Shown piece by piece: positions 1 through 11,169 of a stretch of 64,000 bases of DNA; within the stretch, counting starts at the first letter, position 1; each line of letters starts with the position of its first letter. This DNA is from Hymenopus coronatus (Eukaryota > Arthropoda > Insecta > Mantodea > Hymenopodidae). The position numbers were made by a program, and so were the translations under genes. The notes under the pieces are model-generated. The model was not told the origin of the DNA, did no database searches, and was given only the letters and a program-made list of their open reading frames with translations. The DNA is taken from assembly GCA_030762935.1 (NCBI GenBank), contig CM060895.1, positions 39,733,001 to 39,797,000 on the forward strand, read 5' to 3'.

Positions 1-460
1 ATGACGTCCGCAAGTCTTTCCTCGGAATTTCTCTGGGATGTTTATGTGTACAACCTGGAGGATATTTCGAAATGTTTCTTTTTCTGTCTTTGATCTGGAG
101 CATACTATCTGAAGCTTCTAACTACTCCAGGGATATTTTCCTACCGAACTTGTGTTACATTACTTAAATTTAACCACTGCTTATAAGGTTGATAAAATTT
201 CTAATCTCAGCATTTGTCATCAGCGTAGAGTCAGTTTTGGGCATATATTACAATCAGTGTTGTCAGCCTGCCTTCTTCTAGAAGTTTTGCACAATTTTTG
301 CCAAGTTATCTTACATTCCGCTTCCAGTTCCTCACTTTTGTTCGAAATCAAAATCAGACTATCTCCATGCGTCACAGAACATCCCTACAAAGTACTCGTC
401 CTCATTCACAGCAACTTTGTTGAAATTCTTTATCTAGCCATGTCAGAAATTGCCACAGTG

Positions 461-480
461 AAAAAAAAAAAAAAAAAAAA
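461..480. repeat. A20 homopolymer
   Basis: Uninterrupted run of 20 A. Together with the T-run at 612 it creates spurious lysine- or phenylalanine-rich reading frames. No element boundary could be assigned to it. Confidence 0.9.
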
Positions 481-610
481 GTATTTATTCTATCGCCATA
501 ATAAATGTTGGCAGTGCATATGTTTTCCTTTTGAAAGCAACAGAAAAATATACACATACATGAGATAACCAGTAACTGGAACAGATCAATTATCTTTTGG
601 GACTCCGTTT

Positions 611-611
<1 letters not shown>

Positions 612-674
<63 letters not shown>
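612..674 (-). repeat. 63-bp T homopolymer (poly(A) on minus strand)
   Basis: Uninterrupted run of 63 T. Read on the minus strand it is a long poly(A) following sequence from 900 down to 675, so it could be the tail of a recent retroposed insert. An (AATA)n stretch lies at 748-763. No target-site duplication or coding similarity was recognised. Slippage or an assembly artefact are alternatives. Confidence 0.85.
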
Positions 675-677
<3 letters not shown>

Positions 678-1374
678 CACCTATGTATATAGTGACTTCC
701 CTTTTGCACTTCCAGTGAAGTGGAAGAGAAGACCAAGGCACCAGAATGAATAAATAAATAAATATGGATGCCAATTTCATTCAGCTACAGTAATAATTAA
801 GTTTACAAATTTGAATGTAAATAATCACACTTTATTCCATAATGAAATTACTTTCTCATATTCAAATAGAACTAGTTAGCTCATTCTTCCAAAAACTCTA
901 GATTTTTTAATATCGATTTAACGTCTTGGACGTATTGCTGCGACTGTTACTAAGGTTGGTCTGTTCAATGAGCCAAAGTATGCTAGGCAGATGACCTTAG
1001 CTGCGTAGTCGCTTTCTTGAGGATGGTAGATGGGTGTTGTTCCATAGTTGCGTTCCTATACGCCTATCTTTATTTACTGGTATTTCTTTTACTCGATAGG
1101 TAGAGTTTAATCGTGATGTTAAATAGCTAATATGGTATTTATTTGGTATCTCAGAGAAGCCACGAGATAGGGGGAGGGGGATGGAGAAAATAAATTACAT
1201 TATCCGGTACACAGGATTTGTAACCATGACTCTCCGGATGCGAGCCAAAAACGTTCTGTTGAGTTATTTTCTTATATGTTATAGAAGTGTGGATTGTTTT
1301 TTATGTAATTCTGACTAAGCACAAATAAAGGATTGCGTATTAATGCTTTATTTTTTCCTCTGTTGTAACACATC
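675..1374. other. unassigned AT-rich stretch
   Basis: No gene, SINE head or family M sequence was recognised here. Reading frames are short and without familiar motifs. Confidence 0.4.
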
Positions 1375-1377
1375 GTC

Positions 1378-1432
1378 CTCCGCCGGATTTGAACCCGCGA
1401 CCTTAGGAACAGATGCTAGACAATGGAGGTGA
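1378..1432 (-). repeat. tRNA-like SINE head fragment
   Basis: On the minus strand this contains a Pol III B-box-like GCGGGTTCAAATCC followed by GGCGGAGGACG, as in tRNA-derived SINE heads. No cloverleaf could be drawn and no A box is clear, so it is read as a SINE fragment and not a tRNA gene. Confidence 0.45.
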
Positions 1433-2034
1433 ACACAATTTAAAATGCTGACCCTTGTAATCCTATCTAATCATATGCCGTTCTCAATTATGCACACATG
1501 AAAAAAGAATATATATCAACATCTTCCCAAATAAGCATAATAATTAAAAGCTGAACTTTGACATTACGTCATTTAGCATTGATCGGTTGTCTTAAATAGA
1601 ACAAAATCAATTTGTTTCATATTCTATATGTTTAAAAGATTGTAGAAAAATTCAAGAATCTAAACCAAATGGTTTCGAAGAAAAATGAAGCACCCGCCAA
1701 AAAGAGATTAGTAGATAACTCACGTCAAAGCTACCCACTACCAGCCAATTCCAAATGGAATATTTGACTAGCTTTGCACCACTAAATTTTTCGCAGATTT
1801 TAGTAGCAACATACAAAACAGAATTGATAATTTTTCCCCATATTTCCGTAGCACGTTTCCTTTAGGACATTCGGAAATAGCCGACATTGATAAGCTAGCA
1901 TAACTTCCTTACTCAATCTTCCTTTGTTCCCGGGAAGCATTTGCTAGCAATGGAATGTGCAAGTTTTCTGATGTTACTGTAAATAACTGAAGACGAAGTA
2001 TACCGGCCCTAATGCTTCGCTTCATAGTATGCTC

Positions 2035-2768
2035 ATCACGTGACTTTCTCTGCCATCCTTTCAATAACTTTCTTACAAAGTTGTATGTTTCATGTTAATT
2101 CAGATAAACATTTACAGAAATTGATGTATTAGACATTTAGCTGTACATAAAAGCGAGTACAGTAGGCTTAAGTAATTGCCAAATTCTTTAGAAAAAAGAA
2201 ACAAAAAGGTAGCAACTCAGAACTATAAAGTATTTGAAGATTCATCGATAAAAAAAGAAGATATTTTGAATGGTTAGTCCCGCAATTTATTTCACAAACT
2301 GTAAGTTTTAACAAAACTACATTTTTTGTATAAGTTTTGTATCTTATAGTTTACTAGCTATACAATATTCATTCTGAAACGAGGAATTCACATCGTTTGG
2401 GTCTTTTTGAAAAAATAAAAACGATCACCAACGTTTCCATGTAAACGGTAGTTTGGAGCTGGAGGGGGGCGGGGGAACGGGTGTTAAAATCTTCATGTTG
2501 CGCTCTTGGAAGACAATGGCTTAATACTAAGTTTGGTATTAACCCAATTTTTGTTTCAGAGTTATATTTGAGACACACATTCATGGGCCTTTTTCTAAAA
2601 ATACATTTGGGGGAGTCTCAAAACGTGGTATGATCTTGGCAATTGATAGTCTCGTTAATAAACAAAATAACGTGTATTTCCGATAAAATTTCGGTATTTC
2701 GAATTTTTGGGTTAAATGCAATAGATACTTTCTCTACTTAGTGGCAAGAAAAGAAAATGTAAACATCA
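2035..2768 (-). mobile_element. family M repeat, diverged minus copy
   Basis: Begins with CATGACTTTCTCT-like sequence (cacgtgactttctc) and ends at gatactttctctac. Between them are family M landmarks: the Ca/Tt-rich segment at 2245-2375 corresponding to the tcaactccac...taccagttatgc block, the ggtagtttggagc block near 2450 and the aacgtgtatttcc block near 2670. It is among the most diverged copies, and the microsatellite core is missing. Non-coding. Confidence 0.75.
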
Positions 2769-2822
2769 AATGGCATGTATATTACAGAAGTAATGAAGCG
2801 AAAAAAGAGCAGCAAAGGGGTG

Positions 2823-2824
<2 letters not shown>

Positions 2825-2862
<38 letters not shown>
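2825..2862. repeat. (GA)n microsatellite
   Basis: Pure GA dinucleotide run of about 19 units. Just to the right of a family M copy end but not part of its consensus. Confidence 0.95.
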
Positions 2863-2866
<4 letters not shown>

Positions 2867-3004
2867 CTCTCTAGTTATCACAAGAGTTGTGGCCCCCTTT
2901 AGTGATATATGCCCATAAATGTATGTACAAATTATATAAAGCTTATTAATAAATAATATTATATTCTTGTTGTAAATGTAAATGGCGTGTTATTTATGGA
3001 CGCT

Positions 3005-3055
3005 CTCTAACTGCTGTGGTTCTCAGCGTCCCATTCTAAATTGGGCGTAAGTGCA
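3005..3055 (-). repeat. SINE G tail fragment
   Basis: About 50 bp (tggttctcagcgtcccattc ...) matches the reverse complement of the tail of the SINE-like element at 10488-10725, including ctgagaaccac and cgcccaat. The tRNA-like head is absent, so this is a truncated or decayed copy. Confidence 0.6.
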
Positions 3056-3659
3056 CACGACCATATGTTTTCCAGATGAACGTAGCAGCAATTTGTTGCT
3101 GGTTTCGGGAGAGACAGCACAAAAGTTTCAAACGTGTACTTTATCCCTTATTTCCCTCGTTAATTTACTGTTCTGCACTTGAATGCTAGTAAAGCAAGAT
3201 AGGTTTGACAGTACCGTCATACATTTCAAATCTGTCTTGGATGCGATGTTAACATCTAAATAGGATTTTTTTCCTATAACGTTCGATGATTCCATGCTCT
3301 GGTTCTGTGCTAGTTACTTGGGGTTACTGCATTACGCAGATAATACAAATAGCAAAAACAATAAAGATGCTGGAATGCAGCAGACTGTTATATTTGGCTG
3401 TGCAAATTACATAGCCGTCGGATGGCCGGTTTTTACTCTCGCATACGCCACTTTTCCCCTTCCCTTCGACCTTCCTGGTGTTCCACACAGCCTCCCGCGT
3501 TCCCTTCCTTTCACTGTTCTACTATCTTAGTAATAAACATCGGGTGCCTATAGTCATTCACCTATATTGCACAGCATTCCCAATCCTTGGCTTTCGCGGA
3601 ACCTTGTAACGTGTTGCACAATCACCGGGAACGGTAACCAGAACCGGCAGAACAAAGTT

Positions 3660-4612
3660 AATAATAATAAAATAATAATAACAATAATAACTTTATTCAT
3701 TACATGATACTTAAACATTGGCGACTTGACAATTGTATGATAAACTGTGAATAAAATTTCTCATGTACAATATAATGCTTTCCAACATTTACGAGATCTC
3801 AGTTCATCTTCCATATACTCCTTAATTGAGTAATATGTTTTGTTGACAAATAATCTTTAAAAATCTATAAAGTGGTTTTGCTTTTGCATTTCCCTAAGAT
3901 TTTTAGTTAATTTATTATACGTTTTAATCCCCATATAATGTGCATTTTTTTCAAGCATTGCAAGTGTATGGGTATGGGGTGCTTTATGTCTCTTTTACCT
4001 CTTGTGTTGATGTTATGTTTGTGCCGATTGTTTAGTAGACATATCTATTGTGAACATATAGATTACACATGTATAGACTTGTTTGAGTCAGGATTTTTCA
4101 AATTTTAAGTAATGGTCTTGAAGAAACTCGGAAGCTTGAGTTGGTCATTATTTTCTTTTGGACTCGAAAGTTTCTTTCACATCCTGTTGCATTTATCCAA
4201 ATAGTTATTCCATATGAAAGTAACTATAATATAGAAGCTTTCTTGTTTGCAGGTTTGTAATTTGTGATAAAGGTGCCATTTGAAACAAGCAGTGTTTAAC
4301 TTTTGTTTTTCTTCTTCTATATAATCTGCCTTTATTTTAAACGCTCATCTATAAGTACTCCCAGAAGTTATGCCTCTTTTGCATCTGATGATGTTATTTG
4401 AGTGTTATTTTCAACTGAGGTTTTAAACATTTCTGTTTTAGTTTTGTTTAATTCAAATCATTATGCGTGAACCACGTTTCCAATTATTTCACAGTTTGGT
4501 TAAGGTTTTCTTTTAAATGTTCAATATTTAAACCACTTAAAATGATTGAGAAGTCAGCATAAAATATTGAATGACCATTAAAATACATGTGGGTTTCACA
4601 AATTAACAGAAA
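3660..4612 (-). pseudogene. non-LTR retrotransposon relic (RT domain, 5' truncated)
   Basis: Read on the minus strand, with several frameshifts and stops, this encodes the carboxy half of a reverse transcriptase. Visible in order: a palm-motif block SIFYADFSIILSGLNIEHL at about 4520-4570, where the family YADD box has become YADF (4550-4561); LLGVLIDERLK; SYGITIWINATGCERNF; then the conserved tail MGIKTYNKLTKNLRE (about 3895-3934) and YSIKEYMEDELRSRKC (about 3790-3835). The order and wording fit Jockey/CR1-type LINEs of insects. The 3' end is followed by a (TTATTATT)-type tail at 3660-3710, as expected of such elements. The amino half is missing, consistent with 5' truncation on insertion. 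Dead copy; clade assignment is from remembered family motifs. Confidence 0.78.
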
Positions 4613-7252
4613 TTACCTATGCCCGGGAAAGAAAACGAGAGACTTATTCGTTTTAACCTCTATGTTACCCTGAACATCACACTGGATCCAAATTGAAGGC
4701 CGCCATCTTCATGGTGAGAATTGTTCACTGCCGCAAGCAGTTGGAACGAACTCTAAATGAAAGGTATTTGTTGTAATAGGATGCTGCTTTCGCGAGAGAA
4801 ATCGGAAATAACGACGACCTGATTTTTAGAACATTTATGTTGTATCGAATTTCGATGTTGGTTAACCACGACTGTGCTGGATCAATTGCAGATCATACGC
4901 ATACAAATGACATAACTGCATATAATCGACTTTCCACTTTGCTATCGATAGGTATTCCCGTTTCCACTCCTGGTGTAGGTATTCTGGAACAAAATTACAT
5001 CTCTTTGCTTTCCGTTCTCGTTTTCCCATATAGTTTTTGTAAATCATCATGCAAGCACATTCATATCTGATGCACAGCATCGCTATTTAAAATTTCCAAA
5101 AAGATACACTTCCTAAATAGCAACACAACTGAAGTCAAAAGCAACATTTAATCATTTTAACGTATCCGAAACGCTTTTATTTTCCTTTTATCAGCTGAGG
5201 ACATTAACTGAATAAAACGCTGTTCCTCAAAATTGAAGTAATTTTAATGAACTGAAATTCGACTGCAACTTCCGAGGTGGCGTAACTAAAAACGAAGATT
5301 TTTTAAGGAGCATGGGTTCAAACGGGCCTAGATTGGTGGCTTTTGAATGTGCTTAAAAGCGACATCCCTTGACAGATTTATTAGCATGTAAAAGAAACCC
5401 TTTGAGACGAAATTCCAGCACACGGCGGCGATATGATCCTGGAAATTGACAGTGTCATAACAATTACATAATTTTAATTCTTACAGCAAAAATCATGGGC
5501 GATGCAACTGATGAAAAAACAAAATAACGGTTTGGTTCGATTAACATCACGAGGAAATGTTCGGATGGAACACAATACTACTTACTCTTTACAGCTTAGG
5601 CGCCACCAACACGCTTCATTTTGTTCCGAAGCAAATAAACTTGCTCCGTGCATGCAGTGGATAAACATATGACAGCATGGATTCTCTCTGGGAACAAAGC
5701 AATCCAACACGCAAGCCATCGACTCATAGGTTTATGCCTGTCTAAGAGGAATATTTCTTATTTATAGACAGTGGCGGAATAAGTGCTTAGTTTGCGGCAA
5801 AGTTCTGCACTCAGAAAATTCAATTTGCAATGACATTACGCAACCTATGCAAGTGAACATGACAGTTACCAAAGAGAAGATCGTTTCTTTCAAATTATGT
5901 TCGATTACAATTAATTACCAAGATGCTAGCTTGTTCACTGCAATAAATGCTTTTCGTTACAAATTAATTCTCTTAATGTTACAATGCGATTTCAATGGTA
6001 TTAACCGGTTAAGGGGATTGTTTTGTTATGCTAATACTATAATTGCCGTTATGTTTTTGCAACTGTTATCACTACCAATTCTCATCAAATCAATGAAACT
6101 ACGCACTACATGTTTACATCCGAAGTATAAATACTAATGTAAGACACACACAACAAACAATTGTTTTACCAATCATGGACCTAGAATAGGGCTTATGCAT
6201 TTTAAACGCAAAATATTGTATACTGCCTCGCACTGAAGGAATTGTTCTTGTTTTCTGCGCAGTGCACAGAAGGCGATTCGTAGGAGCATCTAGCAAATTT
6301 ATTCTCTTTTCTTTGCTTAAAAAACCTTCAGTAGGTGAGCTCTGTAGGTATAGCTACTTTTATAGGGAGAAATTAGGATCAATAGCGCCGATTATAAAAT
6401 TAAAAAAACAAAAAAAAACAATGTCCATTCAAAGGTGTGTAGCTGCATGGGCTGAGCAAAACGAAAATCAACAACCAAGGGCATATAAATGAATTTCTGT
6501 AACAAAGTAAAAATTGGGGATTCTAATATTAATATAGCGTTATACTTGAAGTTTTATTTTTCAGTCACCATATAGCACATATCAAATATCTGTATTTGAG
6601 TTAGTTTTTAATCTTTACCGTAAAAGAGCTATCTTGAAGCTACTTGCACACAGAGTTTGGAGAGTTTTGCAAAGTAACATGTATTTTTCACACTCCGAAT
6701 TCTGGTGTTATCCAAACAGAATAGTACAAATTTATTACTATCTGAAAACAAGTTTCACAAATTGAAAATAATGTGATGCTGTATCTTGTAGCTCGGGACT
6801 TTTCTGTTTTATTTTATTTTCATTTCGTTATACCGAATAACCAGCTAAACACCGTGTTTAAGAACTAATTATCCAGTTTCGGGACCTCAACAAGTTTTAG
6901 CTTTCCTGCTCCTGTTTCGAAAAAGAAACAGTATTACATTGACACTAAAATCTCTCTCATTTCGGTTTGTCAAGTTTAAGCTAAGAACTATGCTCTCGAA
7001 GATCTCATTTGTAGTCCGCTCTTGTACGAAATATACCAAGTGGTTATGTAAATATTTATCTTTAGTCTTTACACATTTCAAAAACATTTAAAGAACGCTT
7101 ATGCAGCTCGTTTGCCTTCCAATCAGTATTCCACAAGGTTGCATTGGCAACTTATGGTTTATATTCATTATGCATGATGTGTTTTTATGTAGCTGTCCTT
7201 TTTAACTCTTTATGTACACAAAAAATTAGAATGTATTTTTTACTTATTTTAT
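4613..7252. other. unassigned AT-rich stretch
   Basis: I see no recognisable gene or repeat copy. The longest frames (for example 96 codons at 5847-6137, 77 at 4837-5070) show no known motif and overlap frames on the other strand, as expected by chance. Confidence 0.4.
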
Positions 7253-8095
7253 TCCTTTCTCTATAATTACTATGTACATAGTGTATAGAGAAGTAATTGT
7301 ATAGCACCCAAAAATTCGATACAGAGATTTCACCGGATATGTGTTTTAGATCCCCCTGAATCAAAAATCATTTTTAGAGAAAGATCCGTGTATGTGGACA
7401 GCATAGGTCAAAAACGAAAAGACCGTTAAACACCAAACTTGTATTTAAGTTTTGATATCTTCCAAGGATGCGACACGAAGGTTTTCAAGAAAATCCCCCA
7501 ACAACCCTTTACAAGGAAAAATTTTTGAAAATGTTTATTTTCTCAGAAATGGCTCTAATAATTTTCATTAAAATATCGTATATTAATGCTATTTAGATGA
7601 CAAATAAATTGTATCTCTCGAATTTTCTGGAAATAGCCTCTGAAGATATCTTTATTCTGGGTGAATCTTGTGGAATTTTGCATCAGTGATAAACCATAAG
7701 AGATAGACAAAAATTACTTAACAAAACCGTAGAGCCCGTTACAACACAATTTATTTTATATACATTTTTTTTTTTTTGGTGGAGTTGACAATTTTTTAGA
7801 TATTCCTTACAGTTTTAAAATACTTATATTTTTCTTATATGGGAATTTGCCAACTCCTGTCCATACAAAGAAACTTCAATCACATAGCAACCAGCTTTTA
7901 AAATATTTGACTATCACTTTAGCCTTTGGTACTCCCTTATTTCCCTTCTACTTACAAGGGTACAAGTAATACCATTTCTGCTATTTTTTTTTTTTTTTCG
8001 ATTAGCATGAAGTAGATAGAAGAATAAGTTTTTTAACAATAATTTGTTGCAGCGATGTAGAGAAATTTATGTGAATGGAACATTAGATTTTTTGC
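7253..8095 (+). mobile_element. family M repeat, near full length
   Basis: Starts with ctttctctataattactatg and the palindrome arm acatagtgtatagagaag, followed by the caccc-aaaaattcgatac block. Ends with gatgtagagaaatttatgtg and aatggaacattagattttt. All body blocks are in order. The GT core is reduced to a short gtgtatgtgg. Contains a 12-T run (about 7768) and a 14-T run (about 7985). Non-coding. Confidence 0.9.
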
Positions 8096-8544
8096 AAACA
8101 CTTTCAAATACTTTGCATTTTTATGAATTTGTTAAAATACTGTTTTCTGCAGATTAACATTCCAGTTCCACTTAGAACAATTTCCTTTATTGATATAAAT
8201 TAACTCATTATCAAAAAATATTGAACATCGAGAAAAGAAGTCCCATTTGATCTAATCAATTCACGTGTACCCCATTATACAGGATGAATATGAACTATAC
8301 TGACAAAGTTTTAGAATCTGCTTGTGGATGTTCATCGAGTAATATTGTACGGAATGGCGATCGCCTGCGGAGTAGAAATTAGTAAATCGTTTCTTGTCAT
8401 GGCATCCCACAGTTGCTTGAAGATGTGTTGCTGGTAATTCAGTTTCAAGTTGTTGTACCGACATATTTTGTATTTGTTAGTTACCACCTTTAACCACCCA
8501 AAATTGATCCGAGAAACTCGTGCACAGCTTTACGGTGCTCACAC

Positions 8545-8720
8545 ATGTGGTCAAGTGGTCGTCGAGTTGACTTCCCACCCGGAGTTCCCGGGTTCTATTC
8601 CCGACTGGGGTGGGGAAGTTTTCTTTAACCGGAATCATTCCCTATCCCCCACAGAGTCCAGAAGTATGTATGTAAGAGTGAATGTGCGTGTGTTTGAAGA
8701 AAACAAAATTATTAAAAATT
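8545..8720 (+). repeat. tRNA-derived SINE (type H)
   Basis: tRNA-like head: an A-box-like tggtcaagtggtcgtcgag, then about 30 bp later a B box GGGTTCTATTCCCGACT at about 8590. The tail runs to a (TG)-rich segment near 8690. Too diverged from a cloverleaf to be a tRNA gene. Single copy seen here, so the family boundary is approximate. Confidence 0.6.
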
Positions 8721-8881
8721 CAATGTTCAAAACTTACAGTCAAGGAGTTGTGTCTTAAGTCAAAGCACCAATATGGCTGTAGATGTTAAAGGGGGCTATA
8801 TAAATGAAACAATTAAAAACATATTAAAATGTTGAGTTTGCGCTGATTGCAGTAGGAACAAGCCCTGGGTCCGATTAAAAT

Positions 8882-9695
8882 AAAAATCTGATACGTTCCA
8901 TTCACATTACTTTCTCTCTCTATCTCTTTGTAAAAATTAATCTTAAAAAGTTTATTTTTCTATTTACTTCAAGATAAACATTAGCAGAACTCGTTCCTTA
9001 AAAGTAGAAAGGAAACAGGGAATATACTAGACTAAAGCGATAGTCGATTCCTTTAAAAGCTGGTTGCTATCGGATTGAAATGGTTCTATTTGCATGATCA
9101 AGAGTTGACAAATTTCCGCATGAGAAAAGTTTAAATATTTTAAAATTGAAACCAATAACAATGAATACTTAGAAATGGTCAACTCCACAAAAAATGTGCA
9201 TGACAAATTGCGAGTTATAACGAGATCTTTTTGTTTTGTATAGTGAGTTTCTGTCTATCTCTTATAGTTCACCAGTTATGCAAAAGACATTCAGAATTTA
9301 GAAATTTTCATGGGCTATTCCCAGAAAATTCAAGACTCACATTTTATTTGTCATACACATATCTTTAATGCGAGGTATTTTAATCAAATTCGTTATGAGT
9401 AATTTTTAAGAAAAGCAATATTTTCCACATAAATGGTAGTTTGGGATGGGGGATTTTCTTAAAATCTTCGTGTCGTTGAACTTAACTATCAAGTTTGGTA
9501 TTTAATGACTTTTCGTTTTCAAATTATGTTGTTCTAAATGCACGCACACGCACACGTACACCTGTTTCTAGCAATATTTTTATATACTCGTACAGGGAAC
9601 CCTAAAACACATATTTTCAGTGAAATCTTGGTATCGAATTTTTAGGTGGAACAAAATACCTTCTCTATGTATTAAGTAGAGCACATAAAAATTGC
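8882..9695 (-). mobile_element. family M repeat, near full length
   Basis: Opens with aaaatctgatacgttccatt and cacattactttctctct, and closes with accttctctatgtattaagt. Carries the tcaactccacaaaaaatg block (about 9180), the cttatagttcaccagttatg block (about 9260) and the CA core (cacgcacacgcacacg, about 9540). The terminal palindrome is decayed. Non-coding. Confidence 0.88.
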
Positions 9696-9699
9696 TAGC

Positions 9700-10487
9700 T
9701 GGCTTACTGGAGTTAGCATGCGCGGATTTTTAACTTCGAATACTAGTTATTGTACAATGATTTAGTAGCCTTTTGTGAATGCTCCCTTTACGTCTCGTAA
9801 TTTTAGTTTCATAAAGCCCTGTGATATTCCTAATAGATAAAAAGTCCGATATTTACGGAAATAGATATAAAATATCGGCGGATATTCAATGTCCGACTTC
9901 CTTCCGACAGTCTAACAAGTTCTGGAAATGGTGTATACTGTGTAGTCTGTGGCCATGATATAATTATCGGAATAGTTGATTAATCTTTTTTGGTGATAGC
10001 AGCAGAAAAAATTCTATGTACGTGTGCTTTCTCTTTGGCACCGCAATTATTCAATAATTTAAAGGTTACAAAGGATCCCTTAACATCAATACACAACGAA
10101 ATGAGGGCGAAACTGTTGGGTTTAATTTCCCACTCACACGCCATCAAGTCAAACATTTTGAAAATGGCACATAGTTTTCAACAACCAGGAAAAGCTTTGT
10201 TCACTCTATCATACCAACTCAAACGAATCCTTCCTCTTTTCCTGCCCTTCATCCTATGGGAGTGTAATCAATTATCCGCCGTCTAGGCCATTTTTCTTCA
10301 GTTCTTTGTACATGCCTATCCGTACCATCTCAATATGCATTCTTCAACTGTTTACCACAGCTTCCATCTCTGTTCTAATAACACCATTCCTATTTGCTGT
10401 AGTCGAGATATTCGCATTACTTCTGCGTCCCATCGATTTCGGTACTTTTGCCTTATTCCTCCATTTATCCGCCGTCCTTCGCGATTT
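9700..10487. other. unassigned stretch with a 98-codon frame
   Basis: A 98-codon open frame at 9990-10286 (+) is the longest here. Its translation has no motif I recognise, and composition resembles surrounding non-coding DNA. I do not call it a gene. Confidence 0.35.
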
Positions 10488-10725
10488 CGGAGTAAGCTGC
10501 TAGCCTCCGCTTCCCAAGTCGTCGGTTCAAATCCGGCAGAGGGGGATGCATTTTTTTTCGGGTGTAAAAATCCTTCGGAAGGGAATTAAACAGTTGGTCC
10601 CGTGTCACAAATGTACGGCTTGTAAAAAAACCTCAAGGCTGATAAAGAGGCCTCTCAGCAAAATTAAGCGCTCTTTCACGCCCAATATAGAATGGGATGC
10701 TGAGAACCACACCAGTTAATTAAAA
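10488..10725 (+). repeat. tRNA-derived SINE (type G)
   Basis: Head has agctgctagcctccgcttcc followed by a B box GTCGGTTCAAATCCGGC at about 10520. The tail has cctcaaggctgataaagagg and atgctgagaaccacacc. The tail recurs inverted at 3005-3055, which shows it is a dispersed repeat. A T8 run at 10549 follows the head. Confidence 0.65.
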
Positions 10726-10794
10726 CTCTATTTAATTTTAACGTCATCTCTCATTCAGCGTCAAACACTCTTGACCATGCACAAGGTCACTCAC

Positions 10795-11040
10795 CCCTGG
10801 ATAGGTAGAGTCAGACTGAAAAATTGAATGTCATAGCCGGCCGGGATTTTAACCATAGATCTACCGGTTCCTCTAATCACTGAGCTACCACTGCAACATA
10901 TCGGCACGGCAATAAACTTCTTAACTGACTTGTATGTTTCCGGGTAAACCACAAGGTGATCAAGTTATTTTGAGATGACTTACCCCAATGTAGGTACTTT
11001 TAAGTCCCAGTATTCATAGTTTAGTCAACTATTAGATCAA
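10795..11040 (-). repeat. tRNA-like repeat, type B
   Basis: Minus-strand tRNA-like module at about 10840-10900: A box GTAGCTCAGTGATTAGAG, then a degraded B box. It is preceded (11040 to 10900) by a conserved non-tRNA segment including tttccgggtaaaccacaagg in plus reading. The same two-part order occurs at 21345, 28428 and 28598. A type B fragment on the other strand lies at 11065. Confidence 0.72.
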
Positions 11041-11064
11041 TTGGTGTTAATTTAATTGTTTTTT

Positions 11065-11165
11065 ACGCAAGCCGTGGTTCAAATCCCGGCTATGGCATTG
11101 AATTTTTCAGTTTGACTACCGATTCAACTCCTGTCCTACACATGGCTTGTGTGAAAAAGCAATTA
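11065..11165 (+). repeat. tRNA-like repeat, type B, fragment
   Basis: Plus-strand fragment with the B box GTGGTTCAAATCCCGGC and the following tatggcattgaatttttcag, identical in order to the type B element beside it but inverted. Only the 3' part is present. Confidence 0.68.
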
Positions 11166-11169
11166 AATT

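Noticed and set aside
402..680. Poly-lysine protein on the minus strand
   Set aside because: Translation of the 63-A homopolymer.
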